Positions 10,337 to 21,597 of a stretch of 64,000 nucleotides of DNA are shown one piece after another (the first letter of the stretch is position 1; each line of letters opens with the position of its first letter). The stretch is from Gammaproteobacteria bacterium (GTDB lineage: Bacteria; Pseudomonadota; Gammaproteobacteria; Porifericomitales; Porifericomitaceae). The stretch spans positions 1-64,000 of the forward strand of contig JABAAT010000065.1 of NCBI GenBank assembly GCA_014238615.1, given 5' to 3'. Made by a program: the position numbers and the translations under genes. The notes under the pieces are model-generated. The model saw only the letters and a program-made list of their open reading frames with translations, searched no databases and was not told the DNA's origin.

Positions 10337-11509
10337 TTGAAAATCATCATCTCGCCCGACTCTTTCAAGGGCAATCTCACTTCCATGCAGGTCGCGGAAG
10401 CACTGGAGAAGGGCGTACTGCGGGTGCTGCCGCGCGCGCGCTGCCTGAAGCTGCCGGTCGCGGACGGCGGCGAGGGCACGGTGCAGGCCATGCTGCACGC
10501 CCTGGGCGGGCGCCTCATCCAAAAACAGGTATGCGGCCCCGCGGGGCATCCAGTGCGCGCCCGCTACGGCCTACTGGTGGATCAGAGCGCGGTCATTGAG
10601 GCGGCCGAAGCTTCGGGGCTTCCCCTGGTGAGCGGCCGTGAGCGCAATCCCCTGCACACCACCAGTTACGGCACCGGGGAACTGCTCAGGGACGCCCTGG
10701 ACAAGGGAGCACAGCACATCATCATCGGCATCGGCGGCTCCGCTACCAGCGACGGCGGCGCCGGGATGGCCCAGGCCCTGGGCGCCAGGTTTTTCAAAGC
10801 CAATGGTCGGGAACTGCGGCGCAAAGCGACCGGCAGCATGCTGGAAACCATCACCCGCATAGATACAGGCGAATTGCATCCCAGGCTGGGCAAGTGCCGC
10901 CTGACAGTCGCCTGCGATGTCAAAAACCCGCTTTGCGGACCGCACGGGGCGGCGCGCGTCTATGCGCCACAGAAGGGTGCCACGGCAAAGGGAGTCGCCA
11001 TCCTGGAGCGCAACCTCACCCACTTCGGACGACTCCTGGAACGGGAGCTGCGGATCAAGGTGCTGCGAACGCCGGGCGCCGGTGCCGCGGGCGGCCTGGG
11101 CGCCGGCCTCCTGGCCTTCTGTGCGGCGCGCCTGCGCCCCGGGGTGGATATCGTCCTACAGGCCATACAATTCAAACACCACCTGCGAAACGCTGACCTG
11201 GTGCTCACCGGGGAAGGCCGCGTTGACTCCCAGACTCCTTTCGGCAAAACCCCGGCCGGCGTGGCGCGCGCGGCACGCACGTGCGGCGTACCGGTGATCG
11301 CTATAGGAGGAGCCCTGGCAGACGACGCAAACACCGTATTCCAGCACGGCATCGATGGATTGGAATCCGCGGCGGCACGCGACATGGATTTAGAGGAAGC
11401 CCTGAGGCACTCCCAGGAACACTTACAAAATGCAGCCGAGCGTGTCCTGCGTTTGCTGAAAACGGGCCGCCGCATGGAACAGCGCGCCAAGCGGCGCGCC
11501 AGGCGCTAA
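10337..11509 (+). CDS. Glycerate 2-kinase (GarK/GlxK family)
   Basis: KIIISPDSFKGNLTSMQVAEALEKG; VADGGEGT; GGSATSDGGAGMAQALGARF; likely TTG start. Confidence 0.92.
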   Translation: MKIIISPDSFKGNLTSMQVAEALEKGVLRVLPRARCLKLPVADGGEGTVQAMLHALGGRLIQKQVCGPAGHPVRARYGLLVDQSAVIEAAEASGLPLVSGRERNPLHTTSYGTGELLRDALDKGAQHIIIGIGGSATSDGGAGMAQALGARFFKANGRELRRKATGSMLETITRIDTGELHPRLGKCRLTVACDVKNPLCGPHGAARVYAPQKGATAKGVAILERNLTHFGRLLERELRIKVLRTPGAGAAGGLGAGLLAFCAARLRPGVDIVLQAIQFKHHLRNADLVLTGEGRVDSQTPFGKTPAGVARAARTCGVPVIAIGGALADDANTVFQHGIDGLESAAARDMDLEEALRHSQEHLQNAAERVLRLLKTGRRMEQRAKRRARR

Positions 11510-11589
11510 AGAAAGATTCGGTCGTTCCCCCTGGATTTCCGCGGCTGGATTTTCTCAGCCGGTCTTTCTCGGGCGGCCTGCTGGAGAGC

Positions 11590-12003
11590 TTATTTCGCGG
11601 CCTGTTTCGGAGTCTTGGCCCCGGCGGCGTCCTCCTGCTTCTGATCCTCCCGATCCACCCATTCCACCCAGGCCATGGGTGCACAGTCACCCACCCGGGA
11701 ACCGCATTTCAGCACACGCAGATACCCTCCGGGCCGACTTTTATAGAAGGGCCCAAAGTCATCAAACAAGCTGCGCACAGCGACCGGATCACGCAGCCGT
11801 GCAAAGACCAGGCGGCGCCGCGCCACCGAGTCTTCCCCGGCCATGGTGACCAATGGTTCGGCCGTGCGGCGCAATTCCCTGGCCTTAGGCAAGGTGGTGC
11901 GGATCCTGCCTTCCCGTAGCAGGGAAACAGTCAGGTTGCGCAGCATGGCTCGACGGTGTGCTCCGTCGCGCTGTAGTTTGCGACCTGCGTGGGAGTGACG
12001 CAT
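11590..12003 (-). CDS. rplQ: 50S ribosomal protein L17
   Basis: [24 protein letters not shown]. Confidence 0.97.
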   Translation of the reverse strand: MRHSHAGRKLQRDGAHRRAMLRNLTVSLLREGRIRTTLPKARELRRTAEPLVTMAGEDSVARRRLVFARLRDPVAVRSLFDDFGPFYKSRPGGYLRVLKCGSRVGDCAPMAWVEWVDREDQKQEDAAGAKTPKQAAK

Positions 12004-12049
12004 GATTTTTCAGATTCCTCCAACTACGCGGACGCACGCCCGCACAGCT

Positions 12050-13123
12050 TCAAAAGTCCGGTGTTTCCTCCAGGCTCTGGTTCTTTGCGACATCAAGCTC
12101 TTTCTTTTCCTCAACCGTTCCCGTCGGTGCCGCGGCCTGCAGATCGGGGGGCGGCCAATCCTCAATCTGCTGTCCCAGTTCCAGGCCGTGCCTGGCCAGG
12201 CTCTCCTTGATCTCGATCAGCGATTTCTTGCCGAAATTCGGAGTGCGCAGGAGTTCACTCTCGGTGCGCTGCACCAAGTCACCGACATAGTAAATATTCT
12301 CCTGCTTCAGACAGTTGGTGGAACGCACCGTCAGCTGGAGCTGCTCCACGGACTCGATAAGGATCGGCGCCAGCGCGGCGCTGTCCGCCGAGGAGACAGC
12401 CTCGCGCCCGGCCACCGAATCCATGTTCACAAAGGTCGAGAACTGATCGATGAGCAGGCGCGCCGCCTCGCCGAGGGCATCGCCGGGCTGTATGGTGCCG
12501 TTGGTTTCAATATCCAGGATCAGCTTATCCAGGTCCGTACGCTGCTCCACCCGGGTGCTCTGGACATCATAGGTCACACGCCGGATCGGACTGAACCAGG
12601 CATCCAGGCGCAACTGGCCGATCTGTTGCCCGGCTTCTTCTTCTTCCTCCACCTCGTTCTGGACGGGGCGATAGCCGCGCCCGCTCTCCACCTTGAGTTC
12701 GGCGGCGAACTCGACATCCTGGGTAAGGTGCGCGATCACATGTCCCGGGTTAATAATCTCCACGTCATGCCGTATCTCAATATCGCCGGCAGTGACCGCG
12801 CCGGGGCCTTTCTTCCGCAGCGGCAATAAGATCTCATCTCCGGAAAACACGCGCACCGCCACCCCACGCAGGTTCAGCAGCAGGTCCGGCACGTCCTCCA
12901 GAACGCCCCGTACGGTGGTGTACTCGTGCAGGACATTCTCAACGCGCGCTTCCACCACCGCCGCTCCCGGCATTGAAGACAGCAGGACGCGGCGCAACGC
13001 ATTGCCAAGGGTATGGCCGAACCCTCGATCCAATGGCTCAATCACGATCTTAGCCCGAAAATCGCCAAGCGCCTCAATATTGATATGCTTGGGCTTCAGT
13101 AGTTCTTGAACAACGCTTTCCAT
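12050..13123 (-). CDS. rpoA: RNA polymerase alpha subunit
   Basis: [22 protein letters not shown] and alpha-[28 protein letters not shown]. Confidence 0.98.
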   Translation of the reverse strand: MESVVQELLKPKHINIEALGDFRAKIVIEPLDRGFGHTLGNALRRVLLSSMPGAAVVEARVENVLHEYTTVRGVLEDVPDLLLNLRGVAVRVFSGDEILLPLRKKGPGAVTAGDIEIRHDVEIINPGHVIAHLTQDVEFAAELKVESGRGYRPVQNEVEEEEEAGQQIGQLRLDAWFSPIRRVTYDVQSTRVEQRTDLDKLILDIETNGTIQPGDALGEAARLLIDQFSTFVNMDSVAGREAVSSADSAALAPILIESVEQLQLTVRSTNCLKQENIYYVGDLVQRTESELLRTPNFGKKSLIEIKESLARHGLELGQQIEDWPPPDLQAAAPTGTVEEKKELDVAKNQSLEETPDF

Positions 13124-13140
13124 CTAATTCTCCAAAGGCA

Positions 13141-13764
13141 TCAGCGGGAATAAAGTTCGATCACCAGGCTCTCATTCAGATCGTCGGGCAACTCGGAACG
13201 TTCCGGATTGCGCTGAAAAACACCCTTCAAATGCTCCGCATCAACCTGAAGCCACTCGGGCTGACCGATCTGTCCCGCCACTTCCAAGGCCTCCTTGATG
13301 CGCAGCTGTTTACCCGCCTTTTCGGTCAGCACAACGCGATCACCCGGGCGCAATTCGTAAGACGGAATATTCACGCGCCGATCGTTCACCAGCACCGCTT
13401 TATGACTGACCAGTTGGCGCGCCTCGCTGCGGGTGCAGGCAAAACCCATTCGATACACCACGTTGTCCAGGCGGCTCTCCAGAAGCTTAAGCAGGTTCTC
13501 CCCGGTCGAACCCACGCGCCGCGCCGCTTCCCGGTAATAGCGTCGAAACTGGCGTTCCAGCACGCCGTAGGTGCGGCGCAACTTCTGTTTCTCACGCAGC
13601 TGCAGAGCGTAATCGGTGGCACGGCGCCGGGCGGGCAGGGAATGTTGCCCGGGTAGCTTGTCCAAGTGGCATTTGCCATCCAGGGGCCGCCCGCGGCTCT
13701 TCAGCATCAGGTCGGTGCCTTCGCGGCGGCTCAACCTGCAGGTGGGTCCAGTATATCTTGCCAT
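13141..13764 (-). CDS. rpsD: 30S ribosomal protein S4
   Basis: [19 protein letters not shown]...[36 protein letters not shown]. Confidence 0.98.
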   Translation of the reverse strand: MARYTGPTCRLSRREGTDLMLKSRGRPLDGKCHLDKLPGQHSLPARRRATDYALQLREKQKLRRTYGVLERQFRRYYREAARRVGSTGENLLKLLESRLDNVVYRMGFACTRSEARQLVSHKAVLVNDRRVNIPSYELRPGDRVVLTEKAGKQLRIKEALEVAGQIGQPEWLQVDAEHLKGVFQRNPERSELPDDLNESLVIELYSR

Positions 13765-13776
13765 AGCGACGACGCC

Positions 13777-14163
13777 TCAGACACGCCGCCGCTTCGGCGG
13801 CCGACAACCATTGTGGGGAATCGGGGTAACGTCCGTGATATTGCCGACCCGCAGGCCGGCGGCGTTCAAGCCCCGCACCGCGGATTCGCGCCCCGGACCC
13901 GGCCCCTTCACATAGACTTCAATATTTTTCATGCCGAACTCCAGGGCCACCTTGCCGGCCCGCTGCGAAGCCACCTGCGCGGCAAACGGCGTACTCTTCC
14001 TGGAACCGCGAAAGTTGCTGCCACCGGCGGTAGCCCAGGTCAGGGTGTTGCCCTCCAGGTCGGTGATGGTAATGATGGTGTTATTGAAGGAAGCCTGGAC
14101 ATAACCCAGGCCATCCACCACCGTGCGCCGTTGCTTCTTGCGTACCTTGGTATCTTTAGCCAT
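13777..14163 (-). CDS. rpsK: 30S ribosomal protein S11
   Basis: [25 protein letters not shown]...[21 protein letters not shown]. Confidence 0.98.
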   Translation of the reverse strand: MAKDTKVRKKQRRTVVDGLGYVQASFNNTIITITDLEGNTLTWATAGGSNFRGSRKSTPFAAQVASQRAGKVALEFGMKNIEVYVKGPGPGRESAVRGLNAAGLRVGNITDVTPIPHNGCRPPKRRRV

Positions 14164-14172
14164 GGAACCGCC

Positions 14173-14532
14173 TCACTTCCTGGAAATCTTATGGCGCGGA
14201 CCCTTACGGGTACGAGCGTTGGTGCGGGTGCGCTGCCCGCGCACCGGCAGGCGGCGGCGATGCCGAATGCCACGATAGCAGCCCAGGTCCATGAGCCGCT
14301 TGATCGCCATGCCGACCTCGCGCTTCGCATCCCCCTCAACACGAAAGCGGCTGACCGCGGTGCGGACCTGGCCCAGCTGTTCCTCTTTGAGATCGCCGAG
14401 CCGCTGCCCTGGATCCAGGGAGGCAGCGGCGCAGATCTGCAGGGCGCGCGGTTGACCGATGCCGTAGATATGCCGCAACGCGATGCGCAGTTGCTTGTGG
14501 TCCGGAATGTTGATCCCCGCGATACGAGCCAT
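14173..14532 (-). CDS. rpsM: 30S ribosomal protein S13
   Basis: [26 protein letters not shown]...[14 protein letters not shown]. Confidence 0.98.
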   Translation of the reverse strand: MARIAGINIPDHKQLRIALRHIYGIGQPRALQICAAASLDPGQRLGDLKEEQLGQVRTAVSRFRVEGDAKREVGMAIKRLMDLGCYRGIRHRRRLPVRGQRTRTNARTRKGPRHKISRK

Positions 14533-14553
14533 ACTGTTTCTCCCGCGCCGTAC

Positions 14554-14667
14554 TCAGCCTTGGCGCTGTTTGTGGCGCGGCACCTTGCAGATGACGCGCA
14601 GGATACCGCGACGCCGCACGATCCTGCAGCTGCGGCAGCGTTTCTTCACGGACGCCGAGACTTTCAT
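14554..14667 (-). CDS. rpmJ: 50S ribosomal protein L36, absent from the supplied ORF track
   Basis: Manual translation [37 protein letters not shown], a 37-aa L36 between secY and rpsM. Confidence 0.97.
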   Translation of the reverse strand: MKVSASVKKRCRSCRIVRRRGILRVICKVPRHKQRQG

Positions 14668-14687
14668 ATGAGTTCCTCCGCGGGACT

Positions 14688-16040
14688 TCAGCGCCGCCGT
14701 GCGTAGCGCTTAAAGTTGGCTTTCTTGAGCATGCCTTCGTACTGGTGCGACATCAAGTGGGCCTGAACCTGGGCCATGAAATCCATGATGACCACTACGA
14801 TGATGAGCAGCGAAGTTCCACCGAAATAAAAGGGAATGCCGCTGAAGCGTCCGCGCAGGAATTCCGGCAGCAGACAAACCAGGGTGATGTAGATAGCGCC
14901 GCCCACGGTCAGGCGTGACAGCACCGAATCCAGGTAGCGCGCAGTCTGTTCGCCGGGGCGCATGCCGGGTACAAAGGCACCGCTGTTCTTGAGGTTATCG
15001 GCGGTTTCCCTGGAATCAAAAACCAGGGCCGTGTACACAAAACAGAAAAACACGATGAGCGCGGCGAAGAGTAGCACGAACAGCGGCTCACCGGGGGCCA
15101 GCAACGAAGCGATATCCCGGATCAGGCCGGGCTGACCATCGGGCGCTCCCAAACCCACCAGGGTGGCCGGCAGCAGGATGATGCTGGTGGCGAAGATCGG
15201 CGGAATCACGCCCGCCATGTTGAGCTTGAACGGCAGGTGCACGTTTTGACTGGAATAGGTGCCGCGGCCCGCCTGGCGCTTGGCGTAATGCACCGGGATG
15301 CGGCGCTGCCCCATCTCCACGAACACCACCAGGCCGGTTACCACCAGGACGACCACCAGGAGAAACAGGAAGGTAAGGGGACCCATGACCCCGGTGCGCA
15401 CCAATTCGGTGGTGCGCGCGGCGGCGGACGGCAAACCGGACACGATGCCCGCGAAGATCAACATGGAGATACCGTTCCCCACGCCGCGCTCGGTAATCTG
15501 CTCGCCCAGCCACACCAGGAACATGGTCCCGGTCACCAGGCCGATAAGCGTTGTGATGCGAAAACCCCAGCCCGGATCGATGACCAACCCCTGGTTAGCG
15601 CCCACGACATGTCCCTCCAGGGCGATGGAAACGAAGAAGGCCTGGGCCGCGGCCAGCGCCACGGTCAGGTAGCGCGTATAGCGGTTGATCTTCATGCGCC
15701 CCGATTCGCCTTCCTTGCGCAGCTGCTTCAGCTTCGGGTCAACCATGGAATAAACCTGCATGAAGATGGAAGCCGAGATATAAGGCAACAGACCCAGGGT
15801 GCCCACGGAAAGACGTTGCAGGGCGCCGCCGGTAAACACGTTAAATACTTCCAGGATGGTGCCCTGCTGCTCCTCGAACATCTGCACCAGGGATTCGGGA
15901 TTCAGCCCGGGCAAAGGGACATGCGCCACGATGCGGAACACCACCAGGGCACCCAGCAGGTAGAACAGGCGCCGACGCAGTTCGGTGAGCTTGCCGAAGC
16001 GATCCGCCAGGGAAGGCGTTGCGGTAGTGGAAGCGGCCAT
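14688..16040 (-). CDS. secY: Preprotein translocase subunit SecY
   Basis: Multi-pass; [42 protein letters not shown]. Confidence 0.98.
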   Translation of the reverse strand: MAASTTATPSLADRFGKLTELRRRLFYLLGALVVFRIVAHVPLPGLNPESLVQMFEEQQGTILEVFNVFTGGALQRLSVGTLGLLPYISASIFMQVYSMVDPKLKQLRKEGESGRMKINRYTRYLTVALAAAQAFFVSIALEGHVVGANQGLVIDPGWGFRITTLIGLVTGTMFLVWLGEQITERGVGNGISMLIFAGIVSGLPSAAARTTELVRTGVMGPLTFLFLLVVVLVVTGLVVFVEMGQRRIPVHYAKRQAGRGTYSSQNVHLPFKLNMAGVIPPIFATSIILLPATLVGLGAPDGQPGLIRDIASLLAPGEPLFVLLFAALIVFFCFVYTALVFDSRETADNLKNSGAFVPGMRPGEQTARYLDSVLSRLTVGGAIYITLVCLLPEFLRGRFSGIPFYFGGTSLLIIVVVIMDFMAQVQAHLMSHQYEGMLKKANFKRYARRR

Positions 16041-16047
16041 GTGCAGT

Positions 16048-16488
16048 TTACTCGGCGGGCGCCTCAAGACGGCCGCCGGCGGCCTCCAAACGCACGCGCG
16101 CCGCGGCGCTCACGGCCAAACCCCGCACCACCCTGGGCAATTGCAGGTCACCGCCGTCGATGATCTTGACACGCCGCGCCCGGCGCGCCACCAGGCCGGC
16201 GGCGCGCAAGGTCTCCAAGGTCACGAGCTCGCCCTCCAGGCGCGCCAGGTCCGCGAGCCGGAGCTCGTGGTTAAAACGAGAGCGGCGCGAATGAAAGCCG
16301 GACTTCGGCACCCGTCGCTGCAAAGGCATCTGCCCCCCTTCAAAACCCAGTTTGTGGAAACCACCGGAACGCGATTTTTGCCCCTTATGGCCACGTCCGC
16401 AAGTTTTCCCCGCACCGCTGCCGATGCCGCGTCCCACGCGCAGGCGGCGGCGCGCGCCGGAGGCTGCCCGCAAATCATTCGGTCGCAT
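16048..16488 (-). CDS. rplO: 50S ribosomal protein L15
   Basis: GRGIGSGAGKTCGRGHKGQKSRSGGFHKLGFEGGQMPLQRRVPKSGF. Confidence 0.96.
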   Translation of the reverse strand: MRPNDLRAASGARRRLRVGRGIGSGAGKTCGRGHKGQKSRSGGFHKLGFEGGQMPLQRRVPKSGFHSRRSRFNHELRLADLARLEGELVTLETLRAAGLVARRARRVKIIDGGDLQLPRVVRGLAVSAAARVRLEAAGGRLEAPAE

Positions 16489-16669
16489 CTTTTTCCACCG
16501 CCAATAAATGTCGGGCCTTGCCGACCATACCAAGATTTTCGGGAGTTTCCCGGAGGCGCACACGCTGGCCGATACGGCGCAGCCCCAGGCCGCGCACACA
16601 GGCGCGCGTGCGCGGCCGCTCGCCTGCCAGGCCGCGGCGCAGGGTCACGCCCAGAAAACGATCGCTCAA
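16475..16669 (-). CDS. rpmD: 50S ribosomal protein L30 (TTG start overlapping the rpsE stop)
   Basis: [53 protein letters not shown] overlap at 16666-16669. Confidence 0.93.
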   Translation of the reverse strand: MSDRFLGVTLRRGLAGERPRTRACVRGLGLRRIGQRVRLRETPENLGMVGKARHLLAVEKDATE

Positions 16670-17622
16670 GACGCGTCCTCCTTGACCGGGTCATCCGCTT
16701 TCTCCTTATCTGGCGCTGTCTCCAGGGGTACCTCCGCCTTGACCGCCTCCGGAGACTTTTCCTCCAGGGGTACCTCCGCCTTGACCGCCTCCGAAGACTT
16801 TTCCTCCAGAGGTACCTCCGCCTTGACCGCCTCCGAAGACTTTTCCTCCAGGGGTACCTCCGCCTTGACCGCCTCCGGAGACTCTTCCTTCAAGGAGACC
16901 TCCGCCTTGGCCGTCTCCGGAGACTTTTCCTCCAGGGAGACTTCCGCCTTGACCGCCTCCGGAGACTCTTCCTTCAAGGAGACCTCCGCCTTGACCGCCT
17001 CCGGAGGCTTTTCCTTCAAGGAGACCTCCACCTTGGCCGTCTCCGAAAACTTTTCCTTCCTGGGAGGCTTGCTGCCGGGAGGGGCGCTCCTGGGAGTGCC
17101 ACCTGGTGCGGCAACGTGCTGAAATTCAGAAATCGGTTTGCCGCGGCGCACCGCCACTTCCTCGGGTGAAACAATGGAGCGCAAGCCCTTGCAAGTGGCG
17201 CGCACCACGTTGATGGGATTGCGCGAACCGAAAGATTTAGCCAATACGTCCCGCACTCCGAGCACCTCGAACATCGCGCGCATCGCGCCGCCAGCGATGA
17301 TGCCGGTTCCTGGTGAAGCCGCCTGCATATAGACTTTGGCGGCACCGTGGTTCGCGGTCACAGCGTAATACAGGGTGCCATCGTTCAGGGGCACCCTGAA
17401 CATATCGGCGCGCGCCCGCTCCAGGGCTTTCTGGATCGCGGCCGGCACCTCCCGCGCCTTCCCACGACCCATACCGATGCGACCGTCGCCGTCGCCGATC
17501 ACGGCGAGCACCGAAAAGCCGAAGATGCGACCTCCCTTCACGACCTTGGTGACCCGGTTGATATCCACCAGCTTTTCCAACAGACCATCCCCGGAACTCA
17601 TTGCGTTGGATATGGAACTCAA
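16666..17622 (-). CDS. rpsE: 30S ribosomal protein S5 with ~145-aa repetitive C-terminal extension
   Basis: S5 core ([38 protein letters not shown]...[19 protein letters not shown]), then repeats of EAVKAEVxLxEKSP; 318 aa in total. Confidence 0.96.
   Translation of the reverse strand: MSSISNAMSSGDGLLEKLVDINRVTKVVKGGRIFGFSVLAVIGDGDGRIGMGRGKAREVPAAIQKALERARADMFRVPLNDGTLYYAVTANHGAAKVYMQAASPGTGIIAGGAMRAMFEVLGVRDVLAKSFGSRNPINVVRATCKGLRSIVSPEEVAVRRGKPISEFQHVAAPGGTPRSAPPGSKPPRKEKFSETAKVEVSLKEKPPEAVKAEVSLKEESPEAVKAEVSLEEKSPETAKAEVSLKEESPEAVKAEVPLEEKSSEAVKAEVPLEEKSSEAVKAEVPLEEKSPEAVKAEVPLETAPDKEKADDPVKEDAS
16719..17060. repeat. 42-bp tandem repeat, about 8 copies, inside rpsE
   Basis: CCTCCGCCTTG-type core recurs at exact 42-bp spacing (16730 + 42n to 17024), encoding a 14-aa unit E(K/E)SPEAVKAEV(P/S)L(E/K). 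Confidence 0.96.
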
Positions 17623-17643
17623 GATTTTTCCTCCTGCGCCCGC

Positions 17644-18000
17644 CTAGAAACTCAGGCCGGCCTCGCGGGCCGATTCCGCGAGAGCCCTGACCCGACCGTG
17701 ATACTTGTAGCCGGCCCGGTCAAAGGCCACCCGGCGAATCCCCAGATGCTCGGCCCGGCCCGCGATGGCCGTGCCGAGGAGGCGCGCCGCCGCAACGTTC
17801 CCGCCGCGTTCAAGCTGCCCGCGAAATTCCTTTTGCACGGTGGAGACGACCGCCAGGGTACGGGAACCATCCGCCAGGGAAAGTTGCGCGTAGAAATGCC
17901 GGGAAGTACGGTGCACTGAAAGCCGATGTTCAGCCGTCAGGCGAATGCGGGCACGGCTCTTGCGGGCACGGCGCAACCGGCTCTGTTGGTGGTGCAGCAT
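17644..18000 (-). CDS. rplR: 50S ribosomal protein L18
   Basis: RLRRARKSRARIRLTAEHRLSVHRTSRHFYAQL...AFDRAGYKYHGRVRALAESAREAGLSF. Confidence 0.97.
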   Translation of the reverse strand: MLHHQQSRLRRARKSRARIRLTAEHRLSVHRTSRHFYAQLSLADGSRTLAVVSTVQKEFRGQLERGGNVAAARLLGTAIAGRAEHLGIRRVAFDRAGYKYHGRVRALAESAREAGLSF

Positions 18001-18005
18001 GACGG

Positions 18006-18581
18006 TTAGTCCTTTTGCTTCTTCTTGGATTTCTTGGTCAACACGATTTCGTCGACGTAGTTGACACCCTTGCTTTTGGTCGGATCGGCGGGCCGGGATG
18101 CATACATGAAAGGTGAGGGTGGCCGCAATGCGCGCAGGCGGGCGGCAAACTGTCCGACCTGCTGCTTGTCCGCTCCGTACACGTTGATCTCGGTGTTAGA
18201 CGGGAGTTCAAGCCGCAGGCCCTCCGGCACCGGCAATTCCATCGGGTGCGAATAACCCAGGTTCAAGGTGAGCTTAGCGCCTTCCAGCCGGGCCCGGTAA
18301 CCCACCCCGTAGATACACAGCTTCTTGACAAAGCCGGTGCTGACTCCATGCACCATGTTGCGCAGCAATGCCCACGCGGTGCCCAGCATGGCGGAAGTAC
18401 GCCGGTGTTCCCGCACCGCCTCCACCCGCAGGGCCCCGTCCTCGCGCCGCACCCGCACGAGTTCAGGCAGGTGCAAACTCAAGGTTCCGAGCTTGCCGCG
18501 CAACTGCACGACGCGCGGCCGCGGCTCCTGGAATTCCACCCCGGTCGGCAAGGCAATAGGGACACGCGCCAGTCTGGACAT
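18006..18581 (-). CDS. rplF: 50S ribosomal protein L6
   Basis: MSRLARVPIALPTGVEF...NMVHGVSTGFVKKLCIYGVGYRA. Confidence 0.97.
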   Translation of the reverse strand: MSRLARVPIALPTGVEFQEPRPRVVQLRGKLGTLSLHLPELVRVRREDGALRVEAVREHRRTSAMLGTAWALLRNMVHGVSTGFVKKLCIYGVGYRARLEGAKLTLNLGYSHPMELPVPEGLRLELPSNTEINVYGADKQQVGQFAARLRALRPPSPFMYASRPADPTKSKGVNYVDEIVLTKKSKKKQKD

Positions 18582-18618
18582 TTTAAACACTTCTCCTTAC
18601 AGGATTCCGCCGCCGACC

Positions 18619-19017
18619 TCAGGCCACCAGGCAGATCACTTCGCCGCCGACCCCCCGGGTCCGCGCTTCACGATCGGTCAGCAGGCCGAGGGAAGTAGAA
18701 ATGACAGCAACGCCCAAACCCCTGCGCACCCGGGGCAGCTCGCCGCGCCCACGGTAGATGCGGCGCGAGGGTTTGCTGACCCGCCGCAGGCTCTGGATCA
18801 CCGGGCGCCCCTCGTGGTATTTAAGGAAGAGCAACAATTCGGGATGACCTTTCGGCCCGGTCTCACTGCGGAAATCCGTGATATAACCTTCCTGCTTCAG
18901 GATCGCGGCGATGCCGCTCTTGCCGCGCGAGGCAGGCATACGCACCTCCGCCTTGCCCACGGCCAAGGCGTTTCGAATCCTGCATAACATGTCGGAAATC
19001 GGGTCTTGTATGTTCAT
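18619..19017 (-). CDS. rpsH: 30S ribosomal protein S8
   Basis: MNIQDPISDMLCRIRNALAVGKAEVRMPASRGK...RRGLGVAVISTSLGLLTDREARTRGVGGEVICLVA. Confidence 0.97.
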   Translation of the reverse strand: MNIQDPISDMLCRIRNALAVGKAEVRMPASRGKSGIAAILKQEGYITDFRSETGPKGHPELLLFLKYHEGRPVIQSLRRVSKPSRRIYRGRGELPRVRRGLGVAVISTSLGLLTDREARTRGVGGEVICLVA

Positions 19018-19051
19018 GGTGTCTTCGTGGTGAACGACGGGTCCCCGTACC

Positions 19052-19357
19052 TCACCAACTCGCTTTGACCAGGCCCGGGATCTCTCCGCGCATGGCAATC
19101 TCACGCAGCTTATTGCGGGATAAACCGAATTTACGGTAGTAGCCGTGCGGGCGGCCGGTAATGAAGCAACGATTACGCAAACGCACGGGGCTGGAATCGC
19201 GCGGCAGCTTGTTCAAGCGCAGGCGGGCCTCGGCCCGTTGCGGCTCCTCCAGAGACGAATCCCTGCTGATGCGGAGCAACTCCCGGCGCCGCTCCTGGTA
19301 TTTGCGCACCAGGTTGCGGCGTTTCATATCCCTATTGATAACGGACTTCTTTGCCAT
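19052..19357 (-). CDS. rpsN: 30S ribosomal protein S14 (zinc-free type)
   Basis: [24 protein letters not shown]...[28 protein letters not shown]. Confidence 0.97.
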   Translation of the reverse strand: MAKKSVINRDMKRRNLVRKYQERRRELLRISRDSSLEEPQRAEARLRLNKLPRDSSPVRLRNRCFITGRPHGYYRKFGLSRNKLREIAMRGEIPGLVKASW

Positions 19358-19360
19358 ATC

Positions 19361-19912
19361 CTACTCCCCCCGCGCGCCGCGCAGGGGAAAATTCAGCGCC
19401 ACCAACAAGGCCCTGGCCTCTTCATCGCCGGAAGTACTGGTCGTGATACAGATATCCAGACCGAACAGGGTGCTGGCGCTATCATAGTCGATCTCCGAAA
19501 AAACGATGTGCTCCTGGATACCCAGGTTGTAGTTGCCGCGTCCGTCAAAGGCGTTTTCGCTCAAGCCGCGGAAATCACGAATGCGCGGCAGGGTGATGCT
19601 GACCAGGCGATCCAGGAATTCATACATGCGGCGGCCGCGTAACGTCACCTTGCAGCCTACCGGCCAGCCGGCGCGCACTTTGAAGTTTGACACCGATTTG
19701 CGCGCCCGGGTCAGCACCGGGCGCTGGCCGGCGATCAAGCCCAGATCGTGCATGGCGCCATCCAGCAGCTTCCTGTCGGACACCGCCCGGCCCAGGCCGA
19801 CGTTCAGGGTCACCTTCAATACACGCGGCGCCTGCATCACGGAGTGATAACCGAAGCGCCGCACCAGGGCCGGCAAGACTTTCCCGCGATAACGTTCCAG
19901 CATACGTGGCAT
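19361..19912 (-). CDS. rplE: 50S ribosomal protein L5
   Basis: [33 protein letters not shown]...[18 protein letters not shown]. Confidence 0.97.
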   Translation of the reverse strand: MPRMLERYRGKVLPALVRRFGYHSVMQAPRVLKVTLNVGLGRAVSDRKLLDGAMHDLGLIAGQRPVLTRARKSVSNFKVRAGWPVGCKVTLRGRRMYEFLDRLVSITLPRIRDFRGLSENAFDGRGNYNLGIQEHIVFSEIDYDSASTLFGLDICITTSTSGDEEARALLVALNFPLRGARGE

Positions 19913-19915
19913 GCC

Positions 19916-20260
19916 TTATCCCCCCACGAGATCCAGGGCTTCGCCGTTGGACTTGAAACAGCGGACTTTAGAACCGTCCTCCAGGTGGCGCAGGCCCACC
20001 CGATCGGGCTTTCCCGTGACCGGGTTGTAGATCGCCACGTTGGAAACATGCAGGGAGGCTTCACGCTCAATGATACCTCCCGGCTCGTTCTGGTTTGGAT
20101 TCGGCTTGGTATGGCGTTTCACCAGGTTCACACCTTCCACCACTACCCGATCCTGATCCCGGACGCGCCCCGGGTGGAACCGCAGCACGCGGCCGCGCTG
20201 ACCCTTGTGGCGGCCGACCTGCACAACCACTTCGTCGCCCTTGCGAATCTTACGCATCAT
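19916..20260 (-). CDS. rplX: 50S ribosomal protein L24
   Basis: [31 protein letters not shown]. Confidence 0.96.
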   Translation of the reverse strand: MMRKIRKGDEVVVQVGRHKGQRGRVLRFHPGRVRDQDRVVVEGVNLVKRHTKPNPNQNEPGGIIEREASLHVSNVAIYNPVTGKPDRVGLRHLEDGSKVRCFKSNGEALDLVGG

Positions 20261-20266
20261 CCTGTC

Positions 20267-20635
20267 CTAGAGCACTTCCGGCGCCAGGGAAATAATGCGC
20301 ATGAAACGCTCGGTGCGCAGTTCGCGCGTCACGGGGCCGAAGATGCGTGTCCCCACGGGCTGCAACTGGCTGTTTAACAACACCGCGGCATTGTGATCAA
20401 AGCGGATCAAAGAGCCGTCCGGACGCCGGACACCACTACGGGTGCGCACCACCAGGGCGCTGTAAACTTCACCTTTCTTCACCCGGCCGCGCGGAATCGC
20501 CTCCTTGACGCTGATTTTGATCAGATCACCGATGCCGGCGTAGCGGCGCTTGGAGCCGCGCAGCACCTTGATGCACATCAGGCGCCGGGCGCCGCTGTTG
20601 TCCGCGGCCTGCAGCATGGTTTGCATCTGGATCAT
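20267..20635 (-). CDS. rplN: 50S ribosomal protein L14
   Basis: [39 protein letters not shown]. Confidence 0.98.
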   Translation of the reverse strand: MIQMQTMLQAADNSGARRLMCIKVLRGSKRRYAGIGDLIKISVKEAIPRGRVKKGEVYSALVVRTRSGVRRPDGSLIRFDHNAAVLLNSQLQPVGTRIFGPVTRELRTERFMRIISLAPEVL

Positions 20636-20955
20636 ACGGATTCCTTTTTTCGCGGGAGTTCCTCGGTCACGCGCTCGGCGCGGGTGACCACTTGCCGCAG
20701 GCGCCAGGCCTTGTGCCTGGACAACGGCCGCGAGGGCTCCATCTCGACCACATCGCCAACCCGACAGGTGTTCTCCTCGTCATGCACCAGCAGGCAAGTG
20801 GAGCGGGTCAGGTACTTGCCGTACAGGGGATGGCGCACCTGTCGATCCACCTTGACACGGATCGTCTTATTCATGCGGTCGCCGATCACGGTTCCGAGGA
20901 GGGCCTTCTTTTTGGCCTGCTTCGGGGTCTGCTCCTGGGTTTTCTGTTCAGGCAT
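20632..20955 (-). CDS. rpsQ: 30S ribosomal protein S17
   Basis: [33 protein letters not shown]. Confidence 0.96.
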   Translation of the reverse strand: MPEQKTQEQTPKQAKKKALLGTVIGDRMNKTIRVKVDRQVRHPLYGKYLTRSTCLLVHDEENTCRVGDVVEMEPSRPLSRHKAWRLRQVVTRAERVTEELPRKKESV

Positions 20956-21169
20956 GGGTTTCGCGGACCTCCACCGATGCGCCGCGCTGCTCACGCAGCA
21001 CGGTCTTGACCCGGGAGATGGTGCGACGCACACGCCGCAGTTCGCTGGTCTTGGTCAACTGCTCCATGCAGCGCTGCATGCGCAGGTTGAACTGCTCGCG
21101 GCGCAATTCCAGCAGCAGCTTGACCAGTTCCTCCCGGGACTGGGCGCGCAATTCAACCGCGGTCTTCAC
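20948..21169 (-). CDS. rpmC: 50S ribosomal protein L29
   Basis: [27 protein letters not shown]. Confidence 0.95.
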   Translation of the reverse strand: MKTAVELRAQSREELVKLLLELRREQFNLRMQRCMEQLTKTSELRRVRRTISRVKTVLREQRGASVEVRETHA

Positions 21170-21579
21170 ATCAACACCCGCTTAATGAAATCGGTGCGCA
21201 CCGAGAGTTTCACGGCGCCGCGCCGGAAGGCTTCACGCGCCAGTTCCAGGGGCACACCCTCGATCTCATACAACACGCGGCCCGGCTTCACGATCGCCGC
21301 CCAGTGATCCACATCGCTCTTGCCTTTGCCCATGCGTATTTCAATCGGCCGCCGGGGCACCGGGTAGTCGGGGAAAACCCGCACCCAGATTTTACCGGTG
21401 CGCCGTACATGACGCGTGATGGCGCGCCGCGCGGCCTCGATCTGGCGGGCGCTGACACGGCCGCGGGAGCAGGCGCGCAGACCGTATTCGCCAAAACTGA
21501 CCCGGTTGCCCACGTGCGCGAGCCCCCGGTTGCGGCCCTTCTGCCGGTGGCGGTACTTGGTGCGTTTGGGTTGCAGCAT
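21166..21579 (-). CDS. rplP: 50S ribosomal protein L16
   Basis: [36 protein letters not shown]. Confidence 0.98.
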   Translation of the reverse strand: MLQPKRTKYRHRQKGRNRGLAHVGNRVSFGEYGLRACSRGRVSARQIEAARRAITRHVRRTGKIWVRVFPDYPVPRRPIEIRMGKGKSDVDHWAAIVKPGRVLYEIEGVPLELAREAFRRGAVKLSVRTDFIKRVLM

Positions 21580-21597
21580 GGATGTCTTTCCCGACGC

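Noticed and set aside
15985-17169. 394-aa plus-strand ORF with [21 protein letters not shown] repeats that look like a leucine-rich-repeat protein
   Set aside because: It is the antisense reading of the 42-bp repeats in rpsE; the opposite strand encodes S5 in frame.
18961-18990. tRNA-like T-arm sequence (tttcgaatcc)
   Set aside because: Lies inside rpsH coding sequence with no acceptor stem; no tRNA could be supported anywhere in the window.
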